NCBI RefSeq assembly: GCF_014673495.1
Contig: NZ_CP051006.1
Location: forward strand, 3,286,001 to 3,350,000
Length of the DNA: 64,000 nucleotides
Origin: Streptomyces griseofuscus
GTDB lineage: Bacteria > Actinomycetota > Actinomycetes > Streptomycetales > Streptomycetaceae
Direction: 5' to 3'
Position 1 is the stretch's first letter. Each line of letters begins with the position of its first letter. Positions 55,021 through 64,000 of this stretch are shown in pieces. Below the pieces are notes generated by a model, which saw only the letters and a list, made by a program, of their open reading frames with translations, did not search any database and was not told where the DNA came from. A program made the position numbers and the translations under genes.

Positions 55021-55100
55021 GGGTCCATCGTAGGGGGCGTACGGGCGCGCCGGGATCAGCTGTCCGCGCCCGGCCGGACCTCCTTGTCGGTGGCGGCCAT

Positions 55101-55106
55101 TACGCT
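55101..55106 (+). promoter_or_regulatory. -10 element TACGCT of leaderless xseA
   Basis: TACGCT ends 6 nt before the xseA ATG at 55113 and there is no Shine-Dalgarno sequence in between, as expected for a leaderless transcript. A TTGTCG lies only 11 nt further upstream, too close to be its -35. Confidence 0.5.
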
Positions 55107-55112
55107 CGGCGC

Positions 55113-56321
55113 ATGGCTTTGAAGACGACCCCTGAGGCGCCCCTGCCGGTCGGTGAGGTCTCCCGGTTGATCGGGGGCTGGATCGACCGGCTGGGCGCGG
55201 TGTGGGTCGAGGGGCAGATCACCCAGCTGTCGCGGCGGCCGGGCGCCGGCGTCGTGTTCCTGACGCTGCGCGACCCGTCGTACGACATCTCGGTCAGCGT
55301 GACCTGCTTCCGGCAGGTGTTCGACGAGGTGGCGGACATCGTCGGCGAGGGCGCCCGCGTCCTCGTGCTGGCCAAGCCGGAGTGGTACGCGCCGAGGGGT
55401 CAACTCTCCTTGCGCGCGACCGAGATAAGGCCGGTCGGGGTCGGTGAGCTGCTGGCCCGGCTCGAACAGCTGAAGAAGTCGCTCGCGGCGGAGGGGCTGT
55501 TCGCGGCGGCGCGCAAGAAGCCGCTGCCGTTCCTGCCGCAGTTGATCGGCCTGGTCTGCGGCCGGGCCTCCGCGGCCGAGCGTGATGTGCTGGAGAACGC
55601 CCGGCATCGCTGGCCCGCCGTGCGCTTCGAGGTGCGCAACGTCCCCGTGCAGGGGGTGCACGCCGTCCCGCAGGTCGTGCGGGCGATCGAGGAGCTGGAC
55701 GCGATCGAGGACGTGGACGTCATCATCGTGGCCCGCGGCGGCGGCAGCGTGGAGGATCTGCTGCCGTTCTCCGACGAGCAGCTGGTGCGGACGGTGGCGG
55801 GCTGCCGTACCCCGGTGGTGTCCGCGATCGGGCACGAGCCCGACAGTCCGCTGCTCGACCTGGTCGCCGATCTGCGCGCCTCCACCCCGACCGACGCGGC
55901 CAAGAAGGTCGTACCGGACGTGGGCGAGGAGCTGGAGCGGGTGCGGATGCTCCAGGGGCGCGCCCGGCGCTGTGCGCACGCGCTGATCGAGCGCGAGGAG
56001 CGGGGGCTGGCGCATGCGCTGGCCCGGCCCGCGATGGAGGATCCGCACCGGATGCTCGACGAGCGCGCGGACCATGTGGCGTCCCTGGTCGCGCGGAGCC
56101 GGCGCACTCTCGGCCATCTGCTGGACCGCGCGGACTCGGAGCTGACGCACACGCACGCGCGTGTGGTGGCCCTCTCCCCCGCGGCCACGCTGAAACGCGG
56201 CTATGCGGTGCTCCAGCGTTCCGACGGGCACGTGGTGCGCGATCCGGGCGAGGTGAGTGAGGGCGAGGCGCTGCGAGCGCGCGTCGCCGACGGCGAATTC
56301 ACGGTGAAGGTGGGCGAATGA
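55113..56321 (+). CDS. xseA: Exodeoxyribonuclease VII large subunit
   Basis: This 402-residue protein is the catalytic subunit of ExoVII, which degrades single-stranded DNA in repair. It has the N-terminal OB-fold ([23 protein letters not shown]), the catalytic domain with [12 protein letters not shown], the [15 protein letters not shown] motif and [20 protein letters not shown], then the long coiled region that binds the small subunit. It overlaps xseB by 4 nt (ATGA). Length and order are standard. Confidence 0.97.
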   Translation: MALKTTPEAPLPVGEVSRLIGGWIDRLGAVWVEGQITQLSRRPGAGVVFLTLRDPSYDISVSVTCFRQVFDEVADIVGEGARVLVLAKPEWYAPRGQLSLRATEIRPVGVGELLARLEQLKKSLAAEGLFAAARKKPLPFLPQLIGLVCGRASAAERDVLENARHRWPAVRFEVRNVPVQGVHAVPQVVRAIEELDAIEDVDVIIVARGGGSVEDLLPFSDEQLVRTVAGCRTPVVSAIGHEPDSPLLDLVADLRASTPTDAAKKVVPDVGEELERVRMLQGRARRCAHALIEREERGLAHALARPAMEDPHRMLDERADHVASLVARSRRTLGHLLDRADSELTHTHARVVALSPAATLKRGYAVLQRSDGHVVRDPGEVSEGEALRARVADGEFTVKVGE

Positions 56322-56560
56322 CCGGCAAGACGGAGACCGGCGGTACGGAGGCGACGCTCTCGTACGAGCAGGCGCGGGACGAGCTGATCGAGGTCGTACG
56401 GCGGCTGGAGGCGGGCGGCACCTCGCTGGAGGACTCCCTGGCGCTGTGGGAACGCGGGGAGGAGCTGGCCAAGGTGTGCCGGCGCTGGCTGGAGGGGGCG
56501 CGCGCCCGCCTGGACGCGGCGCTCGCGGAGGAGGAAGAGAGCGGAGAGGGTGCCGAGTAG
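56318..56560 (+). CDS. xseB: Exodeoxyribonuclease VII small subunit
   Basis: This 80-residue helical protein pairs with the coiled region of XseA. It shows the family pattern [37 protein letters not shown]. Its ATG overlaps the xseA stop, giving coupled synthesis. The acidic Glu-rich tail is usual for actinobacterial members. Confidence 0.95.
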   Translation: MTGKTETGGTEATLSYEQARDELIEVVRRLEAGGTSLEDSLALWERGEELAKVCRRWLEGARARLDAALAEEEESGEGAE

Positions 56561-56611
56561 GGGCCTGCCCTGCGCGGGGCTGTGGGGTGGGTCACCTCCC
56601 GGCAGGTTTTG

Positions 56612-56641
56612 TTGAAAGTTAAAACTCAATGGGCGTAGGGT
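56612..56641 (+). promoter_or_regulatory. Strong promoter of the nitroreductase-family gene, with possible operator
   Basis: TTGAAA (56612-56617) and TAGGGT (56636-56641) are 18 nt apart, close to the HrdB consensus. The spacer is unusually AT-rich for this genome and holds TTGA...TCAA-type symmetry (56612-56629), which could bind a MarR/HxlR-type repressor. The ATG follows at 56696. Confidence 0.65.
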
Positions 56642-56695
56642 CATGCGGTCAGCCGCGGTCCGGAGCGGACCGTTCGCATCACCGAGGAAGTCACG

Positions 56696-57286
56696 ATGTC
56701 TCTCGTTCTTGACCCCGCCGCCCAGGACCTGCTGTTCCGCGAGGCCCACACCGCGAACACCTTCACCGACGAGCCGGTGACCGAGGAGCAGGTCCGGGCG
56801 ATCTACGACCTGGTCAAGTACGGCCCCACCGCCTTCAACCAGACCCCGCTGCGCGTCACCCTGGTCCGCTCCCCCGAGGCCCGTGAGCGCCTCGTGCGGC
56901 ACATGGCCGAGGGCAACCGGCCCAAGACCGCCACCGCCCCGCTGGTCGCGATCCTCTCCGCGGACAACGAGTTCCACGAGGAGCTGCCGGCCCTGTTCCC
57001 GGCCTTCCCGGCCGCCAAGGACGCCTTCTTCGCCGAGCGCCCGGTCCGTGAGCGCTCCGCCGCGCTGAACTCCGCGCTCCAGGCCGCCTACTTCATCGTC
57101 GGCGTGCGCGCCGCCGGCCTCGCCGCGGGCCCGATGACCGGGTTCGACTTCGAGGGCGTGCGCAAGGAGTTCCTGGACGACGACCACACCCCGCTGATGG
57201 TCGTCAACATCGGCCGCCCGGGCCCGGACGCGTCGTACCCGCGCTCCCCGCGGCTCGCGTACGAGGACGTCATCACGACCGTCTGA
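56696..57286 (+). CDS. Nitroreductase-family protein, RutE/malonic semialdehyde reductase-like
   Basis: This 196-residue flavoprotein belongs to the NADH:FMN nitroreductase superfamily. The FMN-binding pattern is visible in LVKYGPTAFNQTPLR and in the C-terminal VVNIGRPGPDASYPRSPR, and the length matches RutE-type 3-hydroxypropanoic acid dehydrogenases that reduce malonic semialdehyde. There are no other rut genes nearby, so the physiological substrate may differ. A strong promoter with possible operator precedes it and a perfect hairpin follows it, so it is a single-gene unit. Confidence 0.88.
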   Translation: MSLVLDPAAQDLLFREAHTANTFTDEPVTEEQVRAIYDLVKYGPTAFNQTPLRVTLVRSPEARERLVRHMAEGNRPKTATAPLVAILSADNEFHEELPALFPAFPAAKDAFFAERPVRERSAALNSALQAAYFIVGVRAAGLAAGPMTGFDFEGVRKEFLDDDHTPLMVVNIGRPGPDASYPRSPRLAYEDVITTV

Positions 57287-57300
57287 GCCACCCCGCACAG

Positions 57301-57339
57301 CGGAAAGGGGCCCCCGGCGTCGCCGGGGGCCCCTTTCCG
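57301..57339. terminator. Bidirectional hairpin after the nitroreductase gene
   Basis: CGGAAAGGGGCCCCCGGC and its complement form a stem of about 18 bp with a 3-nt loop, followed by TTTCC on both sides. It lies between two converging genes. Confidence 0.9.
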
Positions 57340-57340
57340 A

Positions 57341-57412
57341 TGCCCGACGGATCACGACTGCCCGACGGATCACGACTGCCCGACGGGATACGACTGCTCG
57401 ACGGGTTACGAC
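57341..57412. repeat. Four tandem 18-bp repeats overlapping the end of the DUF4245 gene
   Basis: TGCCCGACGGATCACGAC occurs twice exactly (57341, 57359), then as two diverged copies (57377 and 57395). The last unit covers the stop codon of the DUF4245 gene. Each unit, read leftward, carries a stop or near-stop (TAA, TAT, TGA, TGA), as if the end of the gene had been copied step by step. Confidence 0.8.
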
Positions 57413-57948
57413 GCGGAGGTCTTCTCCATCCGGAGCGCGGCCGCCATCTTCGTCAGGTCGGTGAAGGAGGCCGTGCCGGCGACCACGGTGGTCGAGCCGG
57501 GCGTGCCCTCCAGGACGAGGGCGTCGTAGCGGCCGCCGGTGTAGTGGGTCCAGGTGCGGCCGCCGATCCGCTCGGTGGTCTTGGTGGCCTTCGCGCCCTG
57601 GGTGGCCTGGTCGATGAAGTCGGCCCGCTTCTGCGCCGACTGCTCGATCTGGACATACTGGGCATCGGGGGTCTGGAAGCCCAGGTGCCAGTAGTCGCCG
57701 TTGGCGCCGTCGTAGCTCACGGAGGTGGCCTTCCAGGTGCCGGACAGGCCCTCGGGCCCCGCCACCGGGTAGCTCGCCGCCCTGCGGGCCGTGATCAGCT
57801 CGACCCGGTAGTCGACCCGCTTGAGGTCGGGAGCGTGATTGTCGTGCGGGATGGCGAAGAGGTAGACGACCGCCGCCGCGATGCCGATCAGGGCCAGGGA
57901 GAGAATCATGTCCCGGGCCGTCTTCTGCTTGCCTTTCGAACCTGCCAC
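57406..57948 (-). CDS. DUF4245 membrane-anchored protein
   Basis: This 180-residue protein has a single N-terminal membrane helix (about 14-33: MILSLALIGIAAAVVYLFAI) and an external domain of about 140 residues, with DUF4245 features such as LSGTWKATSVSY, WHLGFQT and ERIGGRTWTHY. It is typical of Actinobacteria and often lies beside glpX, as here. Function unknown. It is divergent from glpX. Confidence 0.85.
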   Translation of the reverse strand: MAGSKGKQKTARDMILSLALIGIAAAVVYLFAIPHDNHAPDLKRVDYRVELITARRAASYPVAGPEGLSGTWKATSVSYDGANGDYWHLGFQTPDAQYVQIEQSAQKRADFIDQATQGAKATKTTERIGGRTWTHYTGGRYDALVLEGTPGSTTVVAGTASFTDLTKMAAALRMEKTSAS

Positions 57949-58074
57949 GTCCCTATCGTCGCAGGTGCCTCAGGCGCTCAAACGTGGGGTCCCCTGCTCA
58001 TTTTGTCTGCCTAACGATAGAGTCATGGCCAAGACCCTCATCCGGCCGTCGCCGTATCAGAAAGGTGCGCCCCG

Positions 58075-59109
58075 ATGACCGAAAATCATCACCTGCCCTC
58101 CGAACTCGATGTTCCCGCCGAGGCTCCCGACCGCAACCTCGCCCTGGAACTCGTCCGGGTGACCGAAGCCGCGGCGATGGCCGCCGGCCGCTGGGTCGGG
58201 CGCGGTGACAAGAACGGCGCCGACGGCGCCGCGGTGCGCGCCATGCGGTCCCTCGTCTCCACCGTCTCGATGAACGGCGTCGTCGTCATCGGCGAGGGCG
58301 AGAAGGACGAAGCCCCGATGCTCTTCAACGGGGAGCACGTCGGGGACGGCACCGGCCCCGAGGTGGACATCGCCGTCGACCCGATCGACGGCACCACGCT
58401 CACCGCCAAGGGCATGCCGAACGCGATCGCGGTGCTGGCCGCCGCCGAGCGCGGCGCCATGTTCGACCCGTCCGCCGTGTTCTACATGGACAAGCTGGTC
58501 ACCGGCCCCGAGGCCGCGGACTTCGTGGACATCGACGCGCCCGTCGCCGTGAACATCCGGCGGATCGCCAAGGCGAAGAAGGCGACCCCGGAGGACGTCA
58601 CCGTCGTCATCCTGGACCGGCCCCGGCACGAGGGCCTGATCAAGGAGGTCCGGGAGGCCGGCGCGCGCATCAAGCTGATCTCCGACGGCGATGTCGCCGG
58701 ATCCGTCTACGCGCTGCGCGAGGGCACGGGCGTCGACCTGCTGCTCGGCATCGGCGGTACGCCCGAGGGCATCATCTCGGCCTGTGCCGTGAAGTGCCTG
58801 GGCGGCACGATCCAGGGCAAGCTGTGGCCCAAGGACGACGAGGAGCGGCAGCGCGCGATCGACGCCGGGCACGATCTCGACCGGGTGCTCACGACCGACG
58901 ACCTGGTGTCCGGGGAGAACGTGTTCTTCGTGGCCACCGGCATCACCGACGGTGAGCTGCTGCGCGGTGTGCGCTACCGGTCGGAGACCGCGCTCACCGA
59001 GTCGATCGTGATGCGCTCGAAGTCGGGCACGGTGCGCCGGATCGACTCCGAGCACCGCCTCAGCAAGCTGCGGGCCTACAGCGCGATCGATTTCGAGCGG
59101 GCCAAGTAA
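58075..59109 (+). CDS. glpX: Class II fructose-1,6-bisphosphatase
   Basis: GlpX hydrolyses fructose 1,6-bisphosphate to fructose 6-phosphate and is the main gluconeogenic phosphatase in many actinobacteria. This 344-residue protein has the metal-binding motif DPIDGTT, the upstream [11 protein letters not shown] and the substrate region GIGGTPEGI. An AAAGGTG sequence precedes the ATG. A hairpin with T-rich tail follows the stop. Flanking genes (DUF4245, WhiB-like) match the usual Streptomyces order. Confidence 0.97.
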   Translation: MTENHHLPSELDVPAEAPDRNLALELVRVTEAAAMAAGRWVGRGDKNGADGAAVRAMRSLVSTVSMNGVVVIGEGEKDEAPMLFNGEHVGDGTGPEVDIAVDPIDGTTLTAKGMPNAIAVLAAAERGAMFDPSAVFYMDKLVTGPEAADFVDIDAPVAVNIRRIAKAKKATPEDVTVVILDRPRHEGLIKEVREAGARIKLISDGDVAGSVYALREGTGVDLLLGIGGTPEGIISACAVKCLGGTIQGKLWPKDDEERQRAIDAGHDLDRVLTTDDLVSGENVFFVATGITDGELLRGVRYRSETALTESIVMRSKSGTVRRIDSEHRLSKLRAYSAIDFERAK

Positions 59110-59127
59110 GCCACTTCGCAAGCCGTT

Positions 59128-59155
59128 CGGCGCCCTCTGTGCGGAGAGGGCGCCG
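59128..59155 (+). terminator. Terminator of glpX
   Basis: An 11-bp perfect stem (CGGCGCCCTCT and complement) with a 6-nt loop lies 18 nt after the stop and is followed by TTCGCTTTT, an intrinsic terminator for the rightward transcript. It may also act on the converging WhiB-like gene. Confidence 0.85.
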
Positions 59156-59195
59156 TTCGCTTTTCCGGGCGACGACGGGAATTGTCAGACAGGCC

Positions 59196-59570
59196 CTAGC
59201 CGGCTATGCGGTCCGTCGTCACGCGGGCCGACTTCTTCAGGTCCAGGTCGCGGCGGCGGCGACGCGCCAGGACCACTCGGCGCTCGGCCGCCGTGAGGCC
59301 GCCCCAGACGCCGTAGGGCTCGGGCTGGAGGAGGGCGTGTTCGCGGCACTCGACCATGACCGGGCAGCGGGCGCAGACGCGCTTGGCCGCCTCCTCGCGG
59401 GACAGCCGGGCGGCGGTCGGCTCCTTGGACGGGGCGAAGAACAGTCCCGCCTCGTCGCGCCGGCACACGGCCTCGGTGTGCCAGGGCGCCTCCTGGTCCC
59501 GCTCCCGCGCTGGCACCCGCTGGGCCGGTACGGCAGCTACCTGCAGGGATGAATGCGGCGGTTGCAGCAC
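59196..59570 (-). CDS. wblI: WhiB-like [4Fe-4S] transcription factor
   Basis: This 124-residue protein belongs to the actinobacterial WhiB-like family, redox- or NO-sensing partners of the principal sigma factor. The four cluster ligands are Cys36, Cys66, Cys69 and Cys75, and the turn GVWGG is at 87-91, followed by a basic C-terminal tail (RRRRRDLDLKK). The GTG at 59570 has AGGAG 7 nt upstream. The symbol wblI rests on remembered gene order next to glpX in S. coelicolor and is less certain than the family. Confidence 0.9.
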   Translation of the reverse strand: MLQPPHSSLQVAAVPAQRVPARERDQEAPWHTEAVCRRDEAGLFFAPSKEPTAARLSREEAAKRVCARCPVMVECREHALLQPEPYGVWGGLTAAERRVVLARRRRRDLDLKKSARVTTDRIAG

Positions 59571-59689
59571 GGGTCTACTCCTGACGACGGCTTCGCGAGC
59601 GAGCGACGATGCAGCAAGGCCTACCCGCTGTACGCGCGCCTATGCACTGCGTTCCCGACGGCAGGTGATTGCCGGGGAGTTCGCGACCG

Positions 59690-60388
59690 TCAACGGTCCA
59701 GGTGTTTGCGCAGCTTCCGCTCGACCTTGTCCTGGACCCGCTCCAGGATGTCCGAGACGAGCTTGCCGCGCTTGGGCCGGGCCTCCACATTGCCGAGGAC
59801 GGCCCAGCCGTCGATGTAGACGACCGGCGCGTCCGTCTCGGTCGAGTCCAGCGTGGCCACGTCGAAGTTGCCGAGGACGCCGCCGCCGGTGCCGCGCAGC
59901 GACACGTTCTCCGGGACGCGGATCTGGATGTCGCCGAAGACCGAGACGGCCTTGATCACGACCTGCTGGTACTCGAAGATCGCCTCGCTGAGGTCGATCT
60001 CGACGCTGCCGAAGATCGAGTACGCGTGCATCCGGCGTCCGGCGCGCCAGCGGCCGCGGCGGACCGCGCTGCTGAAGACGGCCACCACGTTCGCGTCGGA
60101 CTCGCCGGGTATGTCGTCCGTGGGGCGCGGCGGGGCGGGGGTGTAGGCGGCGCGGGAGGCGTGCTGGTGGGCGGCGGGCAGGTCCTGGATGAAGACCTCC
60201 AGCTCGCCGACCGTCTTCGCGTTGAGCACGCCGTCCACGCGCTCGGCGTGTTCGTCGGCGGTGAGCCGGCCCTCGGCGAGGGCCTCGCGGAGGATGTCGG
60301 CGACCCGGTCGCGGTCGGCGTCCGAGGCGCGCAGGGCGGAGACGCTCGGGGTGGCGTCCTGGGTACGGGCGGGCTTCTGAAGGTCCAC
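59690..60388 (-). CDS. DUF1707 protein with LiaF-like beta domain
   Basis: This 232-residue protein has the N-terminal DUF1707 domain (LRASDADRDRVADILREALAEGRLTADEHAERVD), a short Pro-rich linker without a membrane helix, and a C-terminal toast-rack beta domain (IFGSVEIDLSE, AVSVFGDIQIRVPENV, VLGNVE) like the LiaF family. Such proteins are common in Streptomyces and may take part in envelope-stress control. The start GTG follows TACGCT by 6 nt with no ribosome site, suggesting a leaderless transcript. Confidence 0.85.
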   Translation of the reverse strand: MDLQKPARTQDATPSVSALRASDADRDRVADILREALAEGRLTADEHAERVDGVLNAKTVGELEVFIQDLPAAHQHASRAAYTPAPPRPTDDIPGESDANVVAVFSSAVRRGRWRAGRRMHAYSIFGSVEIDLSEAIFEYQQVVIKAVSVFGDIQIRVPENVSLRGTGGGVLGNFDVATLDSTETDAPVVYIDGWAVLGNVEARPKRGKLVSDILERVQDKVERKLRKHLDR

Positions 60389-60394
60389 GGCAGC

Positions 60395-60400
60395 AGCGTA
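60395..60400 (-). promoter_or_regulatory. -10 element TACGCT of the DUF1707 gene
   Basis: Read leftward, TACGCT (60400-60395) is followed by six bases and the GTG start at 60388. This is one of several identical arrangements in the window. Confidence 0.5.
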
Positions 60401-60588
60401 CCGAAACGCGATAGATCGCGACTAGGGGTGTGGACAACCCCGGTGTGTCGGACCTCCGGCCCGGCCGAAACGCGGGCTCACGGCCACTGAGCCCTACCTC
60501 ACAAGTTCACTGTCGGCGGCAGGTTCTACGCTGGACGGGCCCGCCAGCGTCGGCGGGCGCCGTCCGTCAGAGTGAGGAATGGGCTGAG

Positions 60589-62259
60589 ATGCCTGAGTTC
60601 GCGTACACCGATCTGCTCCCCCAGGGAGAGGACACCACCCCTTACCGGCTGGTCACGTCCGAGGGCGTGTCCACCGTCGAGGGCCCGGACGGACGGACGT
60701 TCCTCAAGGTGGAGCCCGAGGCACTGCGGGCGCTGGCCGCGGAGGCCATCCATGACATCCAGCACTATCTGCGCCCGGCCCACCTCGCCCAGCTGCGCCG
60801 CATCATCGACGACCCCGAGGCGTCCGCGAACGACAAGTTCGTCGCCCTGGACCTGCTGAAGAACGCGAACATCGCGGCGGCCGGCGTGCTGCCGATGTGC
60901 CAGGACACCGGCACGGCGATCGTCATGGGCAAGCGCGGCCAGAACGTGCTCACCGAGGGCACGGACGAGAAGCACCTCTCGCACGGCATCTACGACGCCT
61001 ACACCAAGCTGAACCTGCGCTACTCGCAGATGGCTCCGCTCACCATGTGGGAGGAGAAGAACACCGGCTCCAACCTGCCCGCGCAGATCGAGCTGTACGC
61101 GACGGACGGCGGCGCCTACAAGTTCCTGTTCATGGCGAAGGGCGGCGGCTCGGCCAACAAGTCCTTCCTGTACCAGGAGACCAAGGCCGTCCTGAACGAG
61201 GCCTCCATGATGAAGTTCCTGGAGGAGAAGATCCGTTCGCTCGGTACGGCCGCGTGCCCGCCGTACCACCTGGCGATCGTCGTCGGCGGCACCAGCGCCG
61301 AGTACGCGCTCAAGACCGCGAAGTACGCCTCCGCGCACTACCTGGACAACGCGCCCACCGAGGGCTCGCCGCTCGGCCACGGCTTCCGGGACGTGGAGCT
61401 GGAGGAGAAGGTCTTCGAGCTGACCCAGAAGATCGGCATCGGCGCGCAGTTCGGCGGCAAGTACTTCTGCCACGACGTCCGCGTGGTCCGGCTGCCCCGG
61501 CACGGCGCGTCCTGCCCGGTCGCCATCGCCGTGTCCTGCTCGGCCGACCGCCAGGCCGTCGCGAAGATCACCGCCGAGGGCGTCTTCCTGGAGCAGCTGG
61601 AGCGGGACCCGGCCCGGTTCCTGCCGGAGACGACGGACGAGCACCTGGAGTCCGAGGGCGACGTCGTCGAGATCGACCTGAACCAGCCGATGGACACGAT
61701 CCTCGCCGAGCTGACCAAGTACCCGGTCAAGACCCGGCTGTCGCTGACCGGTCCGCTGGTCGTGGCCCGTGACATCGCGCACGCCAAGATCAAGGAGCGC
61801 CTGGACGCCGGCGAGGAGATGCCGCAGTACCTGAAGGACCACCCGGTGTACTACGCCGGTCCCGCCAAGACACCCGAGGGTTACGCGTCCGGCTCCTTCG
61901 GTCCGACCACGGCCGGCCGGATGGACTCCTACGTGGCGCAGTTCCAGGCGGCCGGCGGCTCCAAGGTGATGCTCGCCAAGGGCAACCGCAGCAAGCAGGT
62001 CACCGACGCGTGCGACGCCCACGGCGGCTTCTACCTGGGCTCCATCGGCGGCCCCGCGGCCCGTCTCGCCCAGGACTGCATCAAGAAGGTCGAGGTCCTG
62101 GAGTACGAGGAGCTCGGCATGGAGGCCGTCTGGAAGATCGAGGTCGAGGACTTCCCGGCGTTCATCGTCGTGGACGACAAGGGCAACGACTTCTTCCAGG
62201 ACCCGGCCCCCGCCCCCACCTTCACCTCGATCCCGGTGCGCGGCCCCGGCCTGGCGTAG
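60589..62259 (+). CDS. Class I fumarate hydratase (iron-sulfur)
   Basis: This 556-residue enzyme interconverts fumarate and malate using an oxygen-sensitive [4Fe-4S] cluster. The ATG at 60589 starts [11 protein letters not shown] after GTGAGG; a much longer frame upstream is spurious. A likely cluster ligand is Cys104 in PMCQDTGTA; other family hallmarks are [26 protein letters not shown] and the C-terminal beta domain ([26 protein letters not shown]). It stands beside a class II fumarase gene on the same strand. Confidence 0.96.
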   Translation: MPEFAYTDLLPQGEDTTPYRLVTSEGVSTVEGPDGRTFLKVEPEALRALAAEAIHDIQHYLRPAHLAQLRRIIDDPEASANDKFVALDLLKNANIAAAGVLPMCQDTGTAIVMGKRGQNVLTEGTDEKHLSHGIYDAYTKLNLRYSQMAPLTMWEEKNTGSNLPAQIELYATDGGAYKFLFMAKGGGSANKSFLYQETKAVLNEASMMKFLEEKIRSLGTAACPPYHLAIVVGGTSAEYALKTAKYASAHYLDNAPTEGSPLGHGFRDVELEEKVFELTQKIGIGAQFGGKYFCHDVRVVRLPRHGASCPVAIAVSCSADRQAVAKITAEGVFLEQLERDPARFLPETTDEHLESEGDVVEIDLNQPMDTILAELTKYPVKTRLSLTGPLVVARDIAHAKIKERLDAGEEMPQYLKDHPVYYAGPAKTPEGYASGSFGPTTAGRMDSYVAQFQAAGGSKVMLAKGNRSKQVTDACDAHGGFYLGSIGGPAARLAQDCIKKVEVLEYEELGMEAVWKIEVEDFPAFIVVDDKGNDFFQDPAPAPTFTSIPVRGPGLA

Positions 62260-62845
62260 CACCCTCGGCACTCGGCGGGGGCGTGCGCCTCCACACGGTG
62301 CCCGCTGGGCACGCGGTGGGGGCCGGACCCCGCCCCCACCGCCCCCGATTCCCCGAGCCCGCCCCAGCCCCGCCCGGCCCGAACGACTCGGCCCGCAAAC
62401 ACCGGACGGGCTGCGGGGCGCCGTCAGTCGAACAAACCGGACGACTTCCACCAGGACCCGACCCCCAGCCGCCGCTCACCTCCACCTGTTGCGCGGCCCG
62501 GCCCGGCGCAGCCCCTCGGCACACGGCCGGGGCGAGCGCCTCGACACGGTGCGCGGCCCCGCCCAGGCGTGACGCCGTCGGCATGCGGCCGGCGAAGACA
62601 CGGGCCGCCCCTCGCCGTCTCCCCCGCAGGGCCCCAGTCCGGAAGAGCACCCCCCTACCAACGCCGCACGGACCGAGAGACACCGTCGGACGAACAAGGC
62701 GGACGCCCCGGAACCCGGCTCCGCAGCCGCCGTTCGCCGTCCTCCCCGTGCGCGGCCGGGTCCGGGGTGACCCGTACGGGGGTCGGGGCGGGGCCGATGG
62801 ACCAGCCCGCGGAACAACACCGGGTCCCCGCCCGCTGTACCCGGT
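62260..62845. other. Very GC-rich spacer with degenerate duplication
   Basis: This 586-nt gap between the two fumarase genes has open frames on both strands but none with a ribosome site or recognisable family. It contains two related segments, about 62265-62510 and 62513-62750: each starts CTCGGCAC..CGG and GACACGGTG- or CACACGGTG-like blocks and later has CGTC-GAACAA and CAGCCGCCG blocks. It must include the fumC promoter, which I could not place. Confidence 0.5.
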
Positions 62846-64000
62846 ATGAGCGAATACCGCATCGAGCACGACTCCATGGGCGAGGTCCGGGTACCGGCGG
62901 GTGCCAAGTGGCGGGCGCAGACGCAGCGGGCCGTGGAGAACTTCCCCGTGTCCGGGCAGCGGATCGAGCGGGCGCACATCGAGGCGCTCGCGCGGATCAA
63001 GGCGGCCGCGGCGAAGGTGAACGCGGAACTCGGGGTGCTGGACAAGGACGTCGCGGGGGCGATCCAGGAGGCGGCCGGGGAGGTCGCCCGGGGCGACTGG
63101 GACGAGCACTTCCCCGTCGACGTCTTCCAGACCGGGTCCGGCACCTCGTCCAACATGAACACCAACGAGGTCCTCGCGACCCTGGCGAGCGAGCGGCTCG
63201 GGCGCCCGGTGCATCCGAACGACCACGTCAACGCCTCGCAGTCGTCCAACGACGTCTTCCCCTCCTCGATCCACATCGCCGCCACCGCCGCCGTCACCCA
63301 TGACCTGATCCCGGCCCTCGACCACCTCGCCGCCGCGCTGGAGCGCAAGAGCGCCGAGTTCGCCGACGTGGTGAAGTCGGGCCGCACGCATCTGATGGAC
63401 GCGACGCCCGTGACGCTGGGCCAGGAGTTCGGCGGCTACGCGGCGCAGGTCCGCCACGGCGTCGAGCGGCTGCGCGCCTCGCTGCCCCGGCTGGCCGAGC
63501 TGCCGCTGGGCGGCACCGCGGTGGGCACCGGCATCAACACCCCGCCCGGGTTCTCCGCCGCCGTCATCGAGGAGGTGGCCCGCGCGACCGGGCTGCCGCT
63601 GACCGAGGCCCGCGACCACTTCGAGGCGCAGGGCGCCCGGGACGGCATCGTGGAGACCAGCGGGCAGCTGCGGACCATCGCGGTCGGGCTGACGAAGATC
63701 GCCAACGATCTGCGCTGGATGGCCTCGGGCCCGCGCACCGGGCTCGCCGAGATCCGGCTGCCCGACCTCCAGCCGGGCTCCTCGATCATGCCGGGCAAGG
63801 TCAACCCGGTGGTGCCGGAGGCCGTGTTGATGGTCGCCGCCCAGGTCGTCGGCAACGACGCCACCATCGCCACCGCGGGCGCCGCCGGCAACTTCGAGCT
63901 GAACGTGATGCTTCCGGTCATCGCCAAGAACGTCCTGGAATCGATCCGGCTGCTGGCCAATGTGACCCGGCTGCTGGCGGACCGCACGGTCGACGGCATC
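62846..64000 (+). CDS. fumC: Class II fumarate hydratase, C-terminus outside window
   Basis: This iron-independent fumarase belongs to the aspartase/fumarase superfamily. The first 385 residues are visible from the ATG at 62846. Typical stretches are [16 protein letters not shown], the substrate-binding [14 protein letters not shown] and the signature [11 protein letters not shown] (GSS at 311-313). The full protein is usually about 460 residues, so roughly 75 residues lie beyond the right edge. Together with the class I enzyme it gives the cell two unrelated fumarases. Confidence 0.95.
   Translation, partial: MSEYRIEHDSMGEVRVPAGAKWRAQTQRAVENFPVSGQRIERAHIEALARIKAAAAKVNAELGVLDKDVAGAIQEAAGEVARGDWDEHFPVDVFQTGSGTSSNMNTNEVLATLASERLGRPVHPNDHVNASQSSNDVFPSSIHIAATAAVTHDLIPALDHLAAALERKSAEFADVVKSGRTHLMDATPVTLGQEFGGYAAQVRHGVERLRASLPRLAELPLGGTAVGTGINTPPGFSAAVIEEVARATGLPLTEARDHFEAQGARDGIVETSGQLRTIAVGLTKIANDLRWMASGPRTGLAEIRLPDLQPGSSIMPGKVNPVVPEAVLMVAAQVVGNDATIATAGAAGNFELNVMLPVIAKNVLESIRLLANVTRLLADRTVDGI

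Noticed and set aside
60430..60588. N-terminal extension of class I fumarase
   Set aside because: The extra residues are not family-like, and the ATG at 60589 follows GTGAGG and gives the normal N-terminus.

Overview
The window is high-GC actinobacterial DNA and looks like a Streptomyces chromosome. The evidence is strong third-position G/C bias, frequent GTG and TTG starts, a WhiB-like protein, peptide-transport operons with the BldK gene order, many Streptomyces-type hypothetical proteins, and a single TTA (bldA-type) leucine codon among the genes I scanned. No tRNA, rRNA or CRISPR array was seen.

Layout. (1) 1-5214, minus strand: an oligopeptide ABC importer operon in the order binding protein, two permeases, two ATPases; the last ATPase runs off the left edge. 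(2) 5689-11789, plus strand, and 13181-19427, minus strand: two paralogous importer operons, both in the BldK order permease, lipoprotein, permease, ATPase, ATPase. They face each other across a small VOC protein gene and a methyltransferase gene, and each keeps a strong hairpin directly after its binding-protein gene. (3) 19974-24165, minus strand: the TypA/BipA GTPase and one more family-5 solute-binding lipoprotein. (4) 24453-28341, plus strand: a small conserved protein followed by a three-subunit succinate dehydrogenase resembling mycobacterial Sdh1, whose membrane subunit carries a TTA codon at residue 27. (5) 28352-38960: a membrane-anchored GH18-like protein, a large helical membrane protein with 33-residue repeats, a PAS/GAF/SpoIIE/HATPase phosphatase, a stand-alone RsbW-like kinase, a NUDIX hydrolase, a SPOR-like protein, a GntR/UTRA regulator and a serpin-like protein.

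(6) 39151-51355 is an accessory island at the 3' end of ychF. Three copies of the last eight or so ychF codons plus its 3' flank lie at 39151, 49137 and 51283 (the last belongs to the intact gene) and bound two tandem integrated segments. The larger (about 10 kb) carries a decayed tyrosine integrase, a type I restriction-modification operon with an AbiE-type toxin-antitoxin pair placed between hsdR and hsdM, a RadC protein, and a DUF262/DUF1524 (GmrSD-like) nuclease. The smaller (about 2.2 kb) carries an apparently truncated element protein and a VapBC-like pair. Paired ATCCAGCAC repeats lie just inside both ends of the larger segment, as integrase arm sites would. This nested defence island is the most notable part of the window.

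(7) 51328-64000 is housekeeping DNA: ychF, a DUF6542-like membrane protein, polyphosphate glucokinase, ispH, xseAB, a nitroreductase-family protein, a DUF4245 protein, class II fructose bisphosphatase (glpX), a WhiB-like protein, a DUF1707 protein, class I fumarase and, running off the right edge, class II fumarase. Much of the window therefore deals with peptide import, the succinate-fumarate-malate part of central metabolism, and defence. Family names come from recognised motifs and memory; no database search was run.
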